Source of the DNA: Coprobacter tertius
GTDB taxonomy: Bacteria; Bacteroidota; Bacteroidia; Bacteroidales; Coprobacteraceae
DNA length: 64,000 nt
NCBI RefSeq assembly: GCF_024330105.1
Contig: NZ_JANDHW010000005.1
Location: 1 to 64,000, forward strand
Direction: 5' to 3'
A program made the translations under genes and the position numbers. A model generated the notes under the pieces. The model searched no databases and was not told the DNA's origin. It worked only from the letters and a program-made list of their open reading frames with translations. This document shows, piece by piece, positions 35,583 through 43,511 of this stretch; the stretch's first letter is position 1; each line of letters opens with the position of its first letter.

Positions 35583-37052
35583 TTATTTCGGCATTTCAGG
35601 TAATTTCCAGCCTTCACGATAAGTATGCTTAATCAATTCCTGCGCATATGCTTGTGCATTTACTGGTTCGGTCCACTTTTTATCGAAAGTCGGATGACCG
35701 TCTTTAATATGGAAACCGTCTTTGATCACAGTACTGATAGTCGCATTCGGATCGATATTGGTAAACTGCATATTGGGACCATCCCAATGCAATTCCTGAT
35801 TTAAAGACTGTAATCTGATAGCCAATACGCCCATAACGACCATTTCATTGAAAGGCCCTGCTTCACTAAATGGAGAAGCTGTTTGTACCCGATATTCGGG
35901 ATCTTCTTTACAAGCACGCACAAAATCCATTTCGTGAGAAGTTTTTACTTCTCTCAGCACCTTAGGAGCTTCGGGATTTCTACCCGACAACAACCACGGA
36001 TTAGCACCGTAGCAACCACAGATCAAAGTATCTTTAGTACCATGGAATATAACACCGCCACCCTGATCATTCATATCTCTGCCAACAGGGAAACCTTCGG
36101 GACGCATCGGTTTCATACCTCCGTCGTACCAAACTACTTCGACTTCGGGGAAAGCCACTTTAGGCATATTTTCACGAGCCGGGAAGATAAATTTTACCAT
36201 TTGCGCATTGGGGGCGCAATCAGTAAGCAACAAAGTAGAACTACCCTGTACTTTTGTAGGATAACCCAACTTCAATCCCTTAAATACAGGATGAAGGATA
36301 TGACATGCCATATCTCCCAAAGCACCGGTTCCGAAATCCCACCAACCGCGCCAGTTCCACGGAGTATAAATTTCATTGAAATCACGGTACTTAGCCGGCC
36401 CCAGGAATAAATCCCAATCTAATGTCTTGGGAGGCTTCTGAGACACTTCGGGACGGTTCAATCCTTGCGGCCAGATAGGACGGTCGGTGAATGCTTCGAC
36501 TTTGGTCACTTCGCCGATTTCACCGTTCCATATCCATTCGCATATTTTGCGTACACCTGCGGCAGAAGCCCCTTGATTACCCATCTGAGTTGCGACATTC
36601 TTTTTATCGGCCAGTTTCGTCAACAGACGAGATTCGTAAACGCTATGCGTAAGGGGTTTCTCGAGATATACGTGCTTACCCATTGTCATTGCATCAGCAG
36701 CAATAAGAGCGTGTGTGTGATCGGCAGTAGCCACCATAACGGCGTCGGCCGACTTGCCCAACTCTTCGAACATCTTCCGATAATCGTTATACCTCTTTGC
36801 ATTGGGATATTCTTTAAATACATTCGAACTGTATTTCCAGTCTACATCGCAAAGACCGATGATATTCTGAGATTTCATACCTCTCAGTACGTGCGCTCCA
36901 CGGCCACCGATACCCACACCGATAATATTAAGTTTATCACTCGGCGGTACATGCCCGAAACTCTTTCCCAGAATTGAACTGGGAGCTACTGTAATTCCTG
37001 CAAGGGCCATGGCCCCGGCTTTAATGAATTTTCTTCTTGAAATGTCCGACAT
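35583..37052 (-). CDS. Gfo/Idh/MocA-family oxidoreductase with Tat-type signal
   Basis: The protein has 489 residues. The N-terminus SRRKFIKAGAMALAGITVAP is a twin-arginine-like export signal. It is followed by the Rossmann motif GVGIGGRGAHVLRG and the family motif EKPLTHSVYES (about 130-140) with the catalytic Lys. Exported members act as sugar dehydrogenases with tightly held NAD. In operons with DUF1080 proteins they oxidise the C3 hydroxyl of glycosides. Lies 36 nt upstream of the DUF1080 gene. Confidence 0.88.
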   Translation of the reverse strand: MSDISRRKFIKAGAMALAGITVAPSSILGKSFGHVPPSDKLNIIGVGIGGRGAHVLRGMKSQNIIGLCDVDWKYSSNVFKEYPNAKRYNDYRKMFEELGKSADAVMVATADHTHALIAADAMTMGKHVYLEKPLTHSVYESRLLTKLADKKNVATQMGNQGASAAGVRKICEWIWNGEIGEVTKVEAFTDRPIWPQGLNRPEVSQKPPKTLDWDLFLGPAKYRDFNEIYTPWNWRGWWDFGTGALGDMACHILHPVFKGLKLGYPTKVQGSSTLLLTDCAPNAQMVKFIFPARENMPKVAFPEVEVVWYDGGMKPMRPEGFPVGRDMNDQGGGVIFHGTKDTLICGCYGANPWLLSGRNPEAPKVLREVKTSHEMDFVRACKEDPEYRVQTASPFSEAGPFNEMVVMGVLAIRLQSLNQELHWDGPNMQFTNIDPNATISTVIKDGFHIKDGHPTFDKKWTEPVNAQAYAQELIKHTYREGWKLPEMPK

Positions 37053-37080
37053 AAATAGAAGATTTTAGTTAATAAAGATG

Positions 37081-38157
37081 TTATTGTGTTTGTTGTAATA
37101 ATCCGTATCCGTTTTTCATTGTTCTTCTCCGGTGCAATATTTTCTCCAACGTCTGTAACTCGCCGATTGCAGGCATATCATTCTTTTTAGCATTTTCAAG
37201 AAAATCCCACGCATATTGCGATGCCACAGCCGAGTCACGCAAAGTAGGCAGATCGGGGTGACGTACACCCGTCTCGATGGACTGTGCGAACAAATCGCAT
37301 AAAACATCAATGTTCTTACCACCAAAAGGTCTTTCCTCCCGTACTGTCTGGTTCACTCCGTGCAACTCTACCACTGCTGTCTTAAAATCGTGTGTCATAC
37401 GCACGATGCCTTCTGTACCGATAATATCTACATAAGAATTATGCGTCTGATTTTTAGACAACTGCCCATAAACATGTCCTTGTGTGATATCGAATACGAC
37501 ACCGTTTTCAAACGTTCCGTGACACTGCAACCACCAAGGATCTTTATACGACCACATACGTACGGCCTGCGCATTCCAGGTTTTAAAATCGCATCCGGCA
37601 TACCAACGCGCAATATCTACATAATGCATTCCGCAATCGTGAAAAGAAGGGCCTTCATATTCATGTCCTTCTCCCGGTGCAAGCCCCGGAGTAAGGTGGC
37701 AAATACGCAAAATAGCTAATTCACCGATCTCACCTTGCTTTATATACTCTCTAATAAGTTTGTGATACCACGAATTGCGAAGATACAGGTTAACGGTAGA
37801 AAAAAGCGAAGTACTTTCTGCGATTCTAACGGCCTCCCATTCGCGATCGATACTGTCTGCTATAGGCTTCTCCGAAATCACATGCTTACCACTACGCATC
37901 GCTTTTTCTATTTGTTCTTTTCTCGAATCGGCCAAAGCAAATAATCCGACGACCTGTACTGTCTTATCATCGAAAATTTCCTGTTCATTCTCTATTACTT
38001 TCGATTCCGGCGATAATTTATGAGCCAGTTCACGTGATTTGGGATTAGTATCACAGATATAAGCTATATTCCACTTTCCGCTTTTTTGCATCTCCTCGAG
38101 ATGGTATCTACCCATCCTACCGAAACCGATAAGCCCGATTTTGATTAAGTCGTTCAT
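37081..38157 (-). CDS. Cytoplasmic Gfo/Idh/MocA-family oxidoreductase
   Basis: The protein has 358 residues, no export signal, a Rossmann motif IGLIGFGRMGRYHL and SEKPIADSIDREW (about 94-106) with the catalytic Lys. It is the first gene of the four-gene operon, 28 nt before the exported homologue. A division of labour between an exported enzyme that oxidises glycosides and a cytoplasmic one that reduces keto-sugars is plausible but inferred. A -7-like element TAGTTTTG is at 38259-38252 on the minus strand. Confidence 0.85.
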   Translation of the reverse strand: MNDLIKIGLIGFGRMGRYHLEEMQKSGKWNIAYICDTNPKSRELAHKLSPESKVIENEQEIFDDKTVQVVGLFALADSRKEQIEKAMRSGKHVISEKPIADSIDREWEAVRIAESTSLFSTVNLYLRNSWYHKLIREYIKQGEIGELAILRICHLTPGLAPGEGHEYEGPSFHDCGMHYVDIARWYAGCDFKTWNAQAVRMWSYKDPWWLQCHGTFENGVVFDITQGHVYGQLSKNQTHNSYVDIIGTEGIVRMTHDFKTAVVELHGVNQTVREERPFGGKNIDVLCDLFAQSIETGVRHPDLPTLRDSAVASQYAWDFLENAKKNDMPAIGELQTLEKILHRRRTMKNGYGLLQQTQ

Positions 38158-38422
38158 GTTATTAGCTGTAATTTATGTTTTTCTCTCTAATACGGACAAA
38201 TACTCCTCTACCTTTATTCTTGTTTTAAACGCCCGTAACTTTTCTCTAACACAAAACTAATTTTTAATAAGTTCGCTCTTTTTTCATAAGTGCGATAATG
38301 TAGATACAGAAAAACAATAAATTATTATATATCATATATTTAATATTAAAAAACATAGTATAAAATGTAGATTGTATAGAATGCATTTTTATGGTTCTTC
38401 TCCTTTCATTTCATCTTATATC

Positions 38423-40102
38423 CTATTCATCGTTATGTTGTAAAACACCGATCCTCATCACCCGCTCTTCGAACCTGTCGCGATCACAGGCCGCTCTGTT
38501 CCTGATCTTAGTACGATAATTATAAATCGTACTCATCGAACAACGTAGGAAACTGGCAATCTTGGCACCATCGGTAATACCGAGACGCAATAAAGCATAA
38601 ATACGCAATTCTTTATTTAAAATATCGCCCGACTTCAAAACAATCCGGTCGTCTTTAGCAAGCAAAGCATTAAAATCGTCGACAAACGTAGGGTACAAAC
38701 TGATAAATATACTGTCGAAATGAGAATATAATTCATCCAACTCATTTTCGAAAACATTGGTCGATTTCAGCATTTTATGCAACTCTTCATATTGCCTGTT
38801 CAAAACAAGTTTATACAATGACTTCCGATTCTCCTCCATTTTATCGATATAAGAAGAACAGAGATAAAAAAACTGCGCGATATACTGTTCTTTGATATGA
38901 TTGGCATCGTATAACTGATTATTTTTTTCTTGTAACATATCGTTGGCAATGTTCAACTCCTTATTCAGTCCGGATAATTTTTTATTGGTCTCGAATAATT
39001 TTTCTTTTATACCCGAAAGCCTTTTCATCTGTTTATAAATATACAACACCAGCAAAATAAGGAATAGCAAAAGTACGCTGATAAGGGTAAGATATGTCTT
39101 TAATTTACTATTGGTCTTTGCCTCTTTTGCCTGATAAGAGGCGTTTATAATCGAATAAAATTCTGATAACTGGGCCGTACGGAATTGCACCCCAGAAAAT
39201 ACGGCATCTTCTATTGCCGATTGGGCATATTTAAACGCTCTGGTAATATCCCCGTTATTGTAGTAAATAAGAGCCAAACTACGGAACGAGGCATTTTCTT
39301 TAATAGAGTTTTTTATATCTGCAATGGCCGACAAAATATAATATTTTTTCTCTTGTTCAGGATCTCCTTTTATACCCGATATCATACCCAAAGAATGGGT
39401 AACCTGTGCATATTCGGGAGTATCGGGACTCTGCGTTTCAAGTAAACCGAATAATATTTTTTCCGACTGATCTATCTGTCCCCGGCTGATACTTTTATGT
39501 GCCATATTTATTTTATACCTGAAAGATGCCGTATCGATTACAGCCAATAAAGAGTCTCGGTATATTTCGATAAGATGATTATACTGAGGTTGGTTACTCG
39601 CAGCCGCATAATGTTCGTAAAACCGGGAACATGCCTCATAATAATCTCCCAAAATCTGCTTCGGCAGATCTTTAGACTGTATATTTTTCAATAATTCTTC
39701 GGATTCTAAAAATTTTCCCGAAAAAGAATAAACACTCGCGAGTTTTATTTCTGATAAATGTTTAATATTTTTATCATTCAGAAGATTAGCAATTTCTACA
39801 TTTCTCCGCGCATAATATATAGCCGAATCGAGTTTGAATTTCCGGTATTCTTTATATAATTCCGAATTAATTTCATACTCGTACCGCAAAGACGAGTGCT
39901 TAGTATTTAATATCTTTTTTAAGCTTGTAATAACCTGATTCTTATTGTGGGTATACTGTTCTTTATTGTCGATGATCTGATCCAAAAAATCAGACATCGA
40001 TTTAAGATCTTCCTTACCATAAACAACAGAATTAAATAAGCATAAAAACAGCAATAATATATACTTCTGTATTATACGATAATTCTTTATTTTATCTTTC
40101 AT
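38423..40102 (-). CDS. Membrane-anchored TPR regulator with C-terminal HTH (DUF6377/SusR-like)
   Basis: The protein has 559 residues from the ATG at 40102; an upstream GTG at 40111 is in frame. A signal peptide leads to a periplasmic TPR-like region (about 25-330), then a single membrane helix (about 338-358), a coiled coil (about 365-410) and a cytoplasmic domain ending in an HTH, ITDGAKIASFLRCSMSTIYNYRTKIRNRA. This layout is that of the SusR-like regulators of Bacteroidetes, which sense saccharides in the periplasm. It lies upstream of the keto-glycoside operon in the same direction, with a 265-bp gap, and is its likely regulator. Confidence 0.8.
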   Translation of the reverse strand: MKDKIKNYRIIQKYILLLFLCLFNSVVYGKEDLKSMSDFLDQIIDNKEQYTHNKNQVITSLKKILNTKHSSLRYEYEINSELYKEYRKFKLDSAIYYARRNVEIANLLNDKNIKHLSEIKLASVYSFSGKFLESEELLKNIQSKDLPKQILGDYYEACSRFYEHYAAASNQPQYNHLIEIYRDSLLAVIDTASFRYKINMAHKSISRGQIDQSEKILFGLLETQSPDTPEYAQVTHSLGMISGIKGDPEQEKKYYILSAIADIKNSIKENASFRSLALIYYNNGDITRAFKYAQSAIEDAVFSGVQFRTAQLSEFYSIINASYQAKEAKTNSKLKTYLTLISVLLLFLILLVLYIYKQMKRLSGIKEKLFETNKKLSGLNKELNIANDMLQEKNNQLYDANHIKEQYIAQFFYLCSSYIDKMEENRKSLYKLVLNRQYEELHKMLKSTNVFENELDELYSHFDSIFISLYPTFVDDFNALLAKDDRIVLKSGDILNKELRIYALLRLGITDGAKIASFLRCSMSTIYNYRTKIRNRAACDRDRFEERVMRIGVLQHNDE

Positions 40103-40446
40103 AGTACACACGATATAAACTGCAGTACAGCTTAAAATCTAAAAGTCAAAACAATAAACTACTCTCTACTCTTTTTTGAAAAAATTGCTTGAATGAACAA
40201 ATTTAAAATCTTATTCTCAAAAAAAAAATTATGAGCGTCAATTTATCATTTATTCGATAATAAGCATCAAAAAAACAGTTTTAAAAATCTTTTTTAATGA
40301 TTCGCGTAATACAGATAGGTAGGATCTGCCTATTTTTCACCGGGATCACCTCATCATCTGGATAATCGATATTGAGAATAAACAAGTTTATAGTATAAAA
40401 ATGTCAATAATTTTTTGTTAATTTACAAAATCAGAAATTGAGAAAT
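40103..40446. other. Divergent intergenic region upstream of the TPR regulator
   Basis: This 344-bp gap is AT-rich. A -7-like element TAAATTTG lies on the minus strand at 40205-40198. A short stem (ataggta 40315-40321 with tgcctat 40327-40333, one wobble pair) followed by TTTT on the plus strand could be a weak terminator in the leader of the rightward genes. Nothing else is evident. Confidence 0.4.
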
Positions 40447-41322
40447 ATGAAAAAAACAACAATTATAATAAGCTTATTATTTACCTGGTTTCTTTATGGT
40501 TTGCAAGCAAAGGAAACACCGGATGTCCGGGCCTCTGTTGAGATTAAAACGATTGACTATCGTATGTTACCGGATAACCCCGTAAAAGTTGAAATTTACT
40601 CAACGCCTACCAGAAACATAACGATCGAAATATCGAACACGACTCCCGAATGGGCCGAAATTTATTATTATTCACCTCTAATGGAAAATAAGAATTATTC
40701 ATATCGAAAGTTTCAGGGAAACGACAACAATTTTTTAGGATTAGTCCGTTTCGGAGAAAGTGAAGTCGTCACTATTCCCGATACGATCGAACACGGAGAT
40801 AAATTATTGATTCATGCCGTAGGATACGAACTCGTGGAACTACCGATGAAGGACATCGCGAATAAAAAACACATTCGAATTCAATTTACACCCAGATCGT
40901 ACTATAGCTCTGCTGTGCTGTACGAAAAAATATATGACAATAAAATATCGATAATAGAGATCGATAATATACATGAAATACCGAAAAGAGTATTCTATGG
41001 CGAATGTTTACCCATCTGGAATGATGATGGTAATCACGCCGACCCTTATTGTGCAGGGGCCTGTATGGGTTGCTTTCCTGAATTCAACTTTTACAAAGAT
41101 ATATATCCGGATAACCAAAAAGAATTATCGCAATTATATCGGGCATTGAAAAAAGGGGAGAATTGTGGTTTGCTGATCACTGTCGATGAGAAAAAAGTTA
41201 AGGAAGTTAAAATTATCGGATTCTCCAATAGCATAATCGAAGCCGAACGCAAAAGACTGTTAGGTCAACGGATGAGTGACGGATACCGGTTTCAATATCG
41301 ATTGAATTTCGAAGTAAGATAG
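40447..41322 (+). CDS. Exported protein of unknown function with a Cys cluster
   Basis: The protein has 291 residues from the ATG at 40447; a TTG 9 nt earlier is also in frame. A signal peptide (ending around LQAKE) is followed by a beta-rich region with PVKVEIYSTPTRNITIEIS and a motif-like PYCAGACMGCFPEF at about 199-212, where three Cys lie within eight residues. No family is recognised. It precedes a membrane protein gene by 6 nt and the two probably form an operon. Confidence 0.65.
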   Translation: MKKTTIIISLLFTWFLYGLQAKETPDVRASVEIKTIDYRMLPDNPVKVEIYSTPTRNITIEISNTTPEWAEIYYYSPLMENKNYSYRKFQGNDNNFLGLVRFGESEVVTIPDTIEHGDKLLIHAVGYELVELPMKDIANKKHIRIQFTPRSYYSSAVLYEKIYDNKISIIEIDNIHEIPKRVFYGECLPIWNDDGNHADPYCAGACMGCFPEFNFYKDIYPDNQKELSQLYRALKKGENCGLLITVDEKKVKEVKIIGFSNSIIEAERKRLLGQRMSDGYRFQYRLNFEVR

Positions 41323-41328
41323 AATAAG

Positions 41329-42105
41329 ATGAAACATAAACCAACTCTTATCTCTTTTATTTGTCTGTTCGCAGCGGCAGTTATTTTATTTTTAAAAGCA
41401 ATACTGAATTTCCCGGGAATATTTTTTGTTGTAATCGTAATTATCTGTTTATTAATCGTATCTACCGTTTTTACTGCAAAATCTCTCAAAAGAAAACGGT
41501 GTATAGGTAATTATATTCTGCTGATATTGAATATTGCGGCGTTGTCGTTCATCTTATATCCGGTTGTTAAAACCACTATCCATGTCACCACCAGCAAGGT
41601 TAGTAAAGAAAACGCTCAAGACGAAATTAAAATGAATAAAACAGACCGAGAATCCAATATTTTTATTCTCGATGAACTTCCTCCTGAGTTGATAAAAATT
41701 GCGCAACACGAATCGGTAATTTTTCTCGAAAACACTTTAAAAGAAAATACAAACCTTACCCGAAGCAAATCTGGCTTGATATATGAGATTTTAAAGCCGG
41801 GGAATGTAATTCGACCGGATAACAAAGACATTACTTATGTTATCGAGTGGGAAAAGTTATTACGTTCAGGTGTACCTGTTCCATCGACAATGACAAAAAC
41901 GGGAACAATGAAATACCGGGTCGAAGTTACATACAAAGAGATTCCTACAGGTATGGCAGAAGGATTACAACTAATCGGGGAAAACGGACGTATAAAACTA
42001 TATATCCCCCCTGATTTGATGTCAAAACCCGGAGAGAAGCATCGGCCCCAGCAAGAAGAAGGTATTTATATTGTCGATCTGATAAAGATAAAACCAAAGA
42101 AATAA
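41329..42105 (+). CDS. Membrane protein of unknown function
   Basis: The protein has 258 residues. Three hydrophobic segments at about 7-25, 29-48 and 60-80 are followed by an extracytoplasmic domain of about 170 residues with a mixed alpha/beta character (TYVIEWEKLLRSGVPVPSTMTKTG). I do not recognise it. It is coupled to the preceding exported Cys-cluster protein and may act with it. Confidence 0.6.
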   Translation: MKHKPTLISFICLFAAAVILFLKAILNFPGIFFVVIVIICLLIVSTVFTAKSLKRKRCIGNYILLILNIAALSFILYPVVKTTIHVTTSKVSKENAQDEIKMNKTDRESNIFILDELPPELIKIAQHESVIFLENTLKENTNLTRSKSGLIYEILKPGNVIRPDNKDITYVIEWEKLLRSGVPVPSTMTKTGTMKYRVEVTYKEIPTGMAEGLQLIGENGRIKLYIPPDLMSKPGEKHRPQQEEGIYIVDLIKIKPKK

Positions 42106-42230
42106 ACCCTTTTTTACGCCTATTCTTTTTTTAAAGAAATATTCCAATCCGCTCGTGCGGAATAAATGACAACACAAACCGTAGGGTTAATAAGATGCTC
42201 TTTGGAAAAGCAGAAATAGGAAAATAAAAA

Positions 42231-42971
42231 CTATTCAATTTCTTTCATTCGTTCTATCTGTCTATTTAAAAAATAGTCGGCATAATTACTATAATCTTCG
42301 GTTTCATAAAAAGCGATTAAGCCTCTTCTGTAATTCAGAATATCTGAATCTTTGGAAGAATATACGGGAATGATGCCAGCATTCATCAAGACAATGCTCT
42401 CTATCATCCTTGCCGTCCGTTTATTTCCGTCAATGAAAGGTTGTAGACGAGCAAGATTACAATGCAAATAGATCGCCTTCTCTAAAGGATTGGTATATTC
42501 GCCCTGCTGAAAAAGAATTTCATTCAGCTTGCTTTCTATTTCTTGCTGATTCTTGGGAGGAATATAATCCGTTCCGCTAATACGAACTGCTCGTGCTCGT
42601 AATGAACCCGATTCTTCGTTAGATACTAATCCCGTAGAAATAGATTGATGTACTCTAAAAAGAGTGCGTTCGTCTATAATCTCTTGATTTTTTTCTTTAT
42701 GGATATATTCTAATTCAGAGATGAACGTGTTGTAGAGGTTTTTAAGCATCTTGGCATCTTCGTACCGTTTCTCCGAAGTAATGCCATCTTTGAGTAATGC
42801 TTCTGTTTCAACGTAGGTATACGTATTGCCTTCTATCTTGCCCGAATAGTAGCACCAAACGACTGCCAAGTCCTTTATTTCATTGGAATAAAGTTCAGAT
42901 AGCTTGGATAGAGGATTCTCCAAAATGAAAGCAGCCTTTTTTTGTTGCTCTTCGTTGAATATCGGTTTCAT
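42231..42971 (-). CDS. Fic-family protein with Gln in place of the catalytic His
   Basis: The protein has 246 residues. The Fic core motif normally written HPFxxGNGR reads Gln177-Pro-Phe-Ile-Asp-Gly-Asn-Lys-Arg185 here, so the catalytic His is Gln and the second Gly is Lys. An N-terminal inhibitory motif SGKIEGN (43-49) matches the (S/T)xxxE(G/N) helix of class II Fic proteins. Fic enzymes usually AMPylate target proteins. With the His missing, AMP transfer is doubtful, though some variants with altered motifs use other chemistry or serve as antitoxin-like partners. It stands alone; TACTTTTG at 43016-43009 is a possible -7 element. Confidence 0.85.
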   Translation of the reverse strand: MKPIFNEEQQKKAAFILENPLSKLSELYSNEIKDLAVVWCYYSGKIEGNTYTYVETEALLKDGITSEKRYEDAKMLKNLYNTFISELEYIHKEKNQEIIDERTLFRVHQSISTGLVSNEESGSLRARAVRISGTDYIPPKNQQEIESKLNEILFQQGEYTNPLEKAIYLHCNLARLQPFIDGNKRTARMIESIVLMNAGIIPVYSSKDSDILNYRRGLIAFYETEDYSNYADYFLNRQIERMKEIE

Positions 42972-43108
42972 ACCTTAGCGTATTTAATGGGGTTATTTAT
43001 ATCCAATACAAAAGTAATTATAAAATCTTGTTTTTACGATATACCTCTCGAAAACCCCTTAAATCACAGGAGAATCATTGGTTTTAATCCTCTTTTTAAT
43101 CCTAAAAG

Positions 43109-43158
43109 CAAAAAACCTTGTAACCATATACTGAAATTCAGTTAGTTACAAGGTTTTT
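43109..43158 (-). terminator. Terminator behind tRNA-Cys
   Basis: A perfect 14-bp stem pairs aaaaaccttgtaac (43111-43124) with gttacaaggttttt (43145-43158), 3 bp past the tRNA. A U-run follows on the minus strand. Confidence 0.8.
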
Positions 43159-43160
43159 AG

Positions 43161-43231
43161 AGGTTCCTGGCGGATTCGAACCGCCGTAAACGGTTTTGCA
43201 GACCGGTGCCTAGCCACTCGGCCAAGGAACC
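43161..43231 (-). tRNA. tRNA-Cys (GCA)
   Basis: The minus strand shows matching acceptor arms (ggttcc at 43231-43226, ggaacc at 43167-43162), a T-loop with GGTTCGAATCC and the anticodon loop CTGCAAA with anticodon GCA at 43199-43197. The 3' CCA is not encoded. It lies downstream of the feoAB pair in the same direction. Confidence 0.95.
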
Positions 43232-43270
43232 CTATTTTTGGGTTTGCGAATGCAAAGGTAATTTATTTTT

Positions 43271-43492
43271 TTATTTTCCCAAAGTATCCTTAAACTTTTT
43301 TTCATCCTTTTCTCTTTCACAACAACATGACAGAGTCTTACCCAACCGTTTTTCAACTTTATTACCCGAACAACAAGAACAACTTCCACAAGAATTTTTA
43401 TATTCTTTTTTTCTGTAAATACGTACAATACGATATATCAGATACGAGAATACAAAAATTCCGATTACAGCAACGATAATATTCTGAAACAT
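43271..43492 (-). CDS. FeoB-associated Cys-rich membrane protein
   Basis: The protein has 73 residues: one N-terminal membrane helix (IIVAVIGIFVFSYLIYRIV) followed by a cytoplasmic tail with CGSCSCCSG and SCCCERE. The size, topology and Cys clusters are those of the small proteins commonly encoded directly after feoB. It starts 19 nt after feoAB stops. It is likely part of the ferrous iron transport complex, possibly analogous to FeoC; its biochemical role is not established. Confidence 0.85.
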   Translation of the reverse strand: MFQNIIVAVIGIFVFSYLIYRIVRIYRKKEYKNSCGSCSCCSGNKVEKRLGKTLSCCCEREKDEKKFKDTLGK

Positions 43493-43511
43493 TTTTATTT
43501 TTCTCTAAATA

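Noticed and set aside
40315-40337. Small hairpin followed by TTTTT upstream of the exported Cys-cluster gene
   Set aside because: Only a 7-bp stem with a wobble pair and no leader peptide or known riboswitch shape; kept only as a remark in the intergenic entry.
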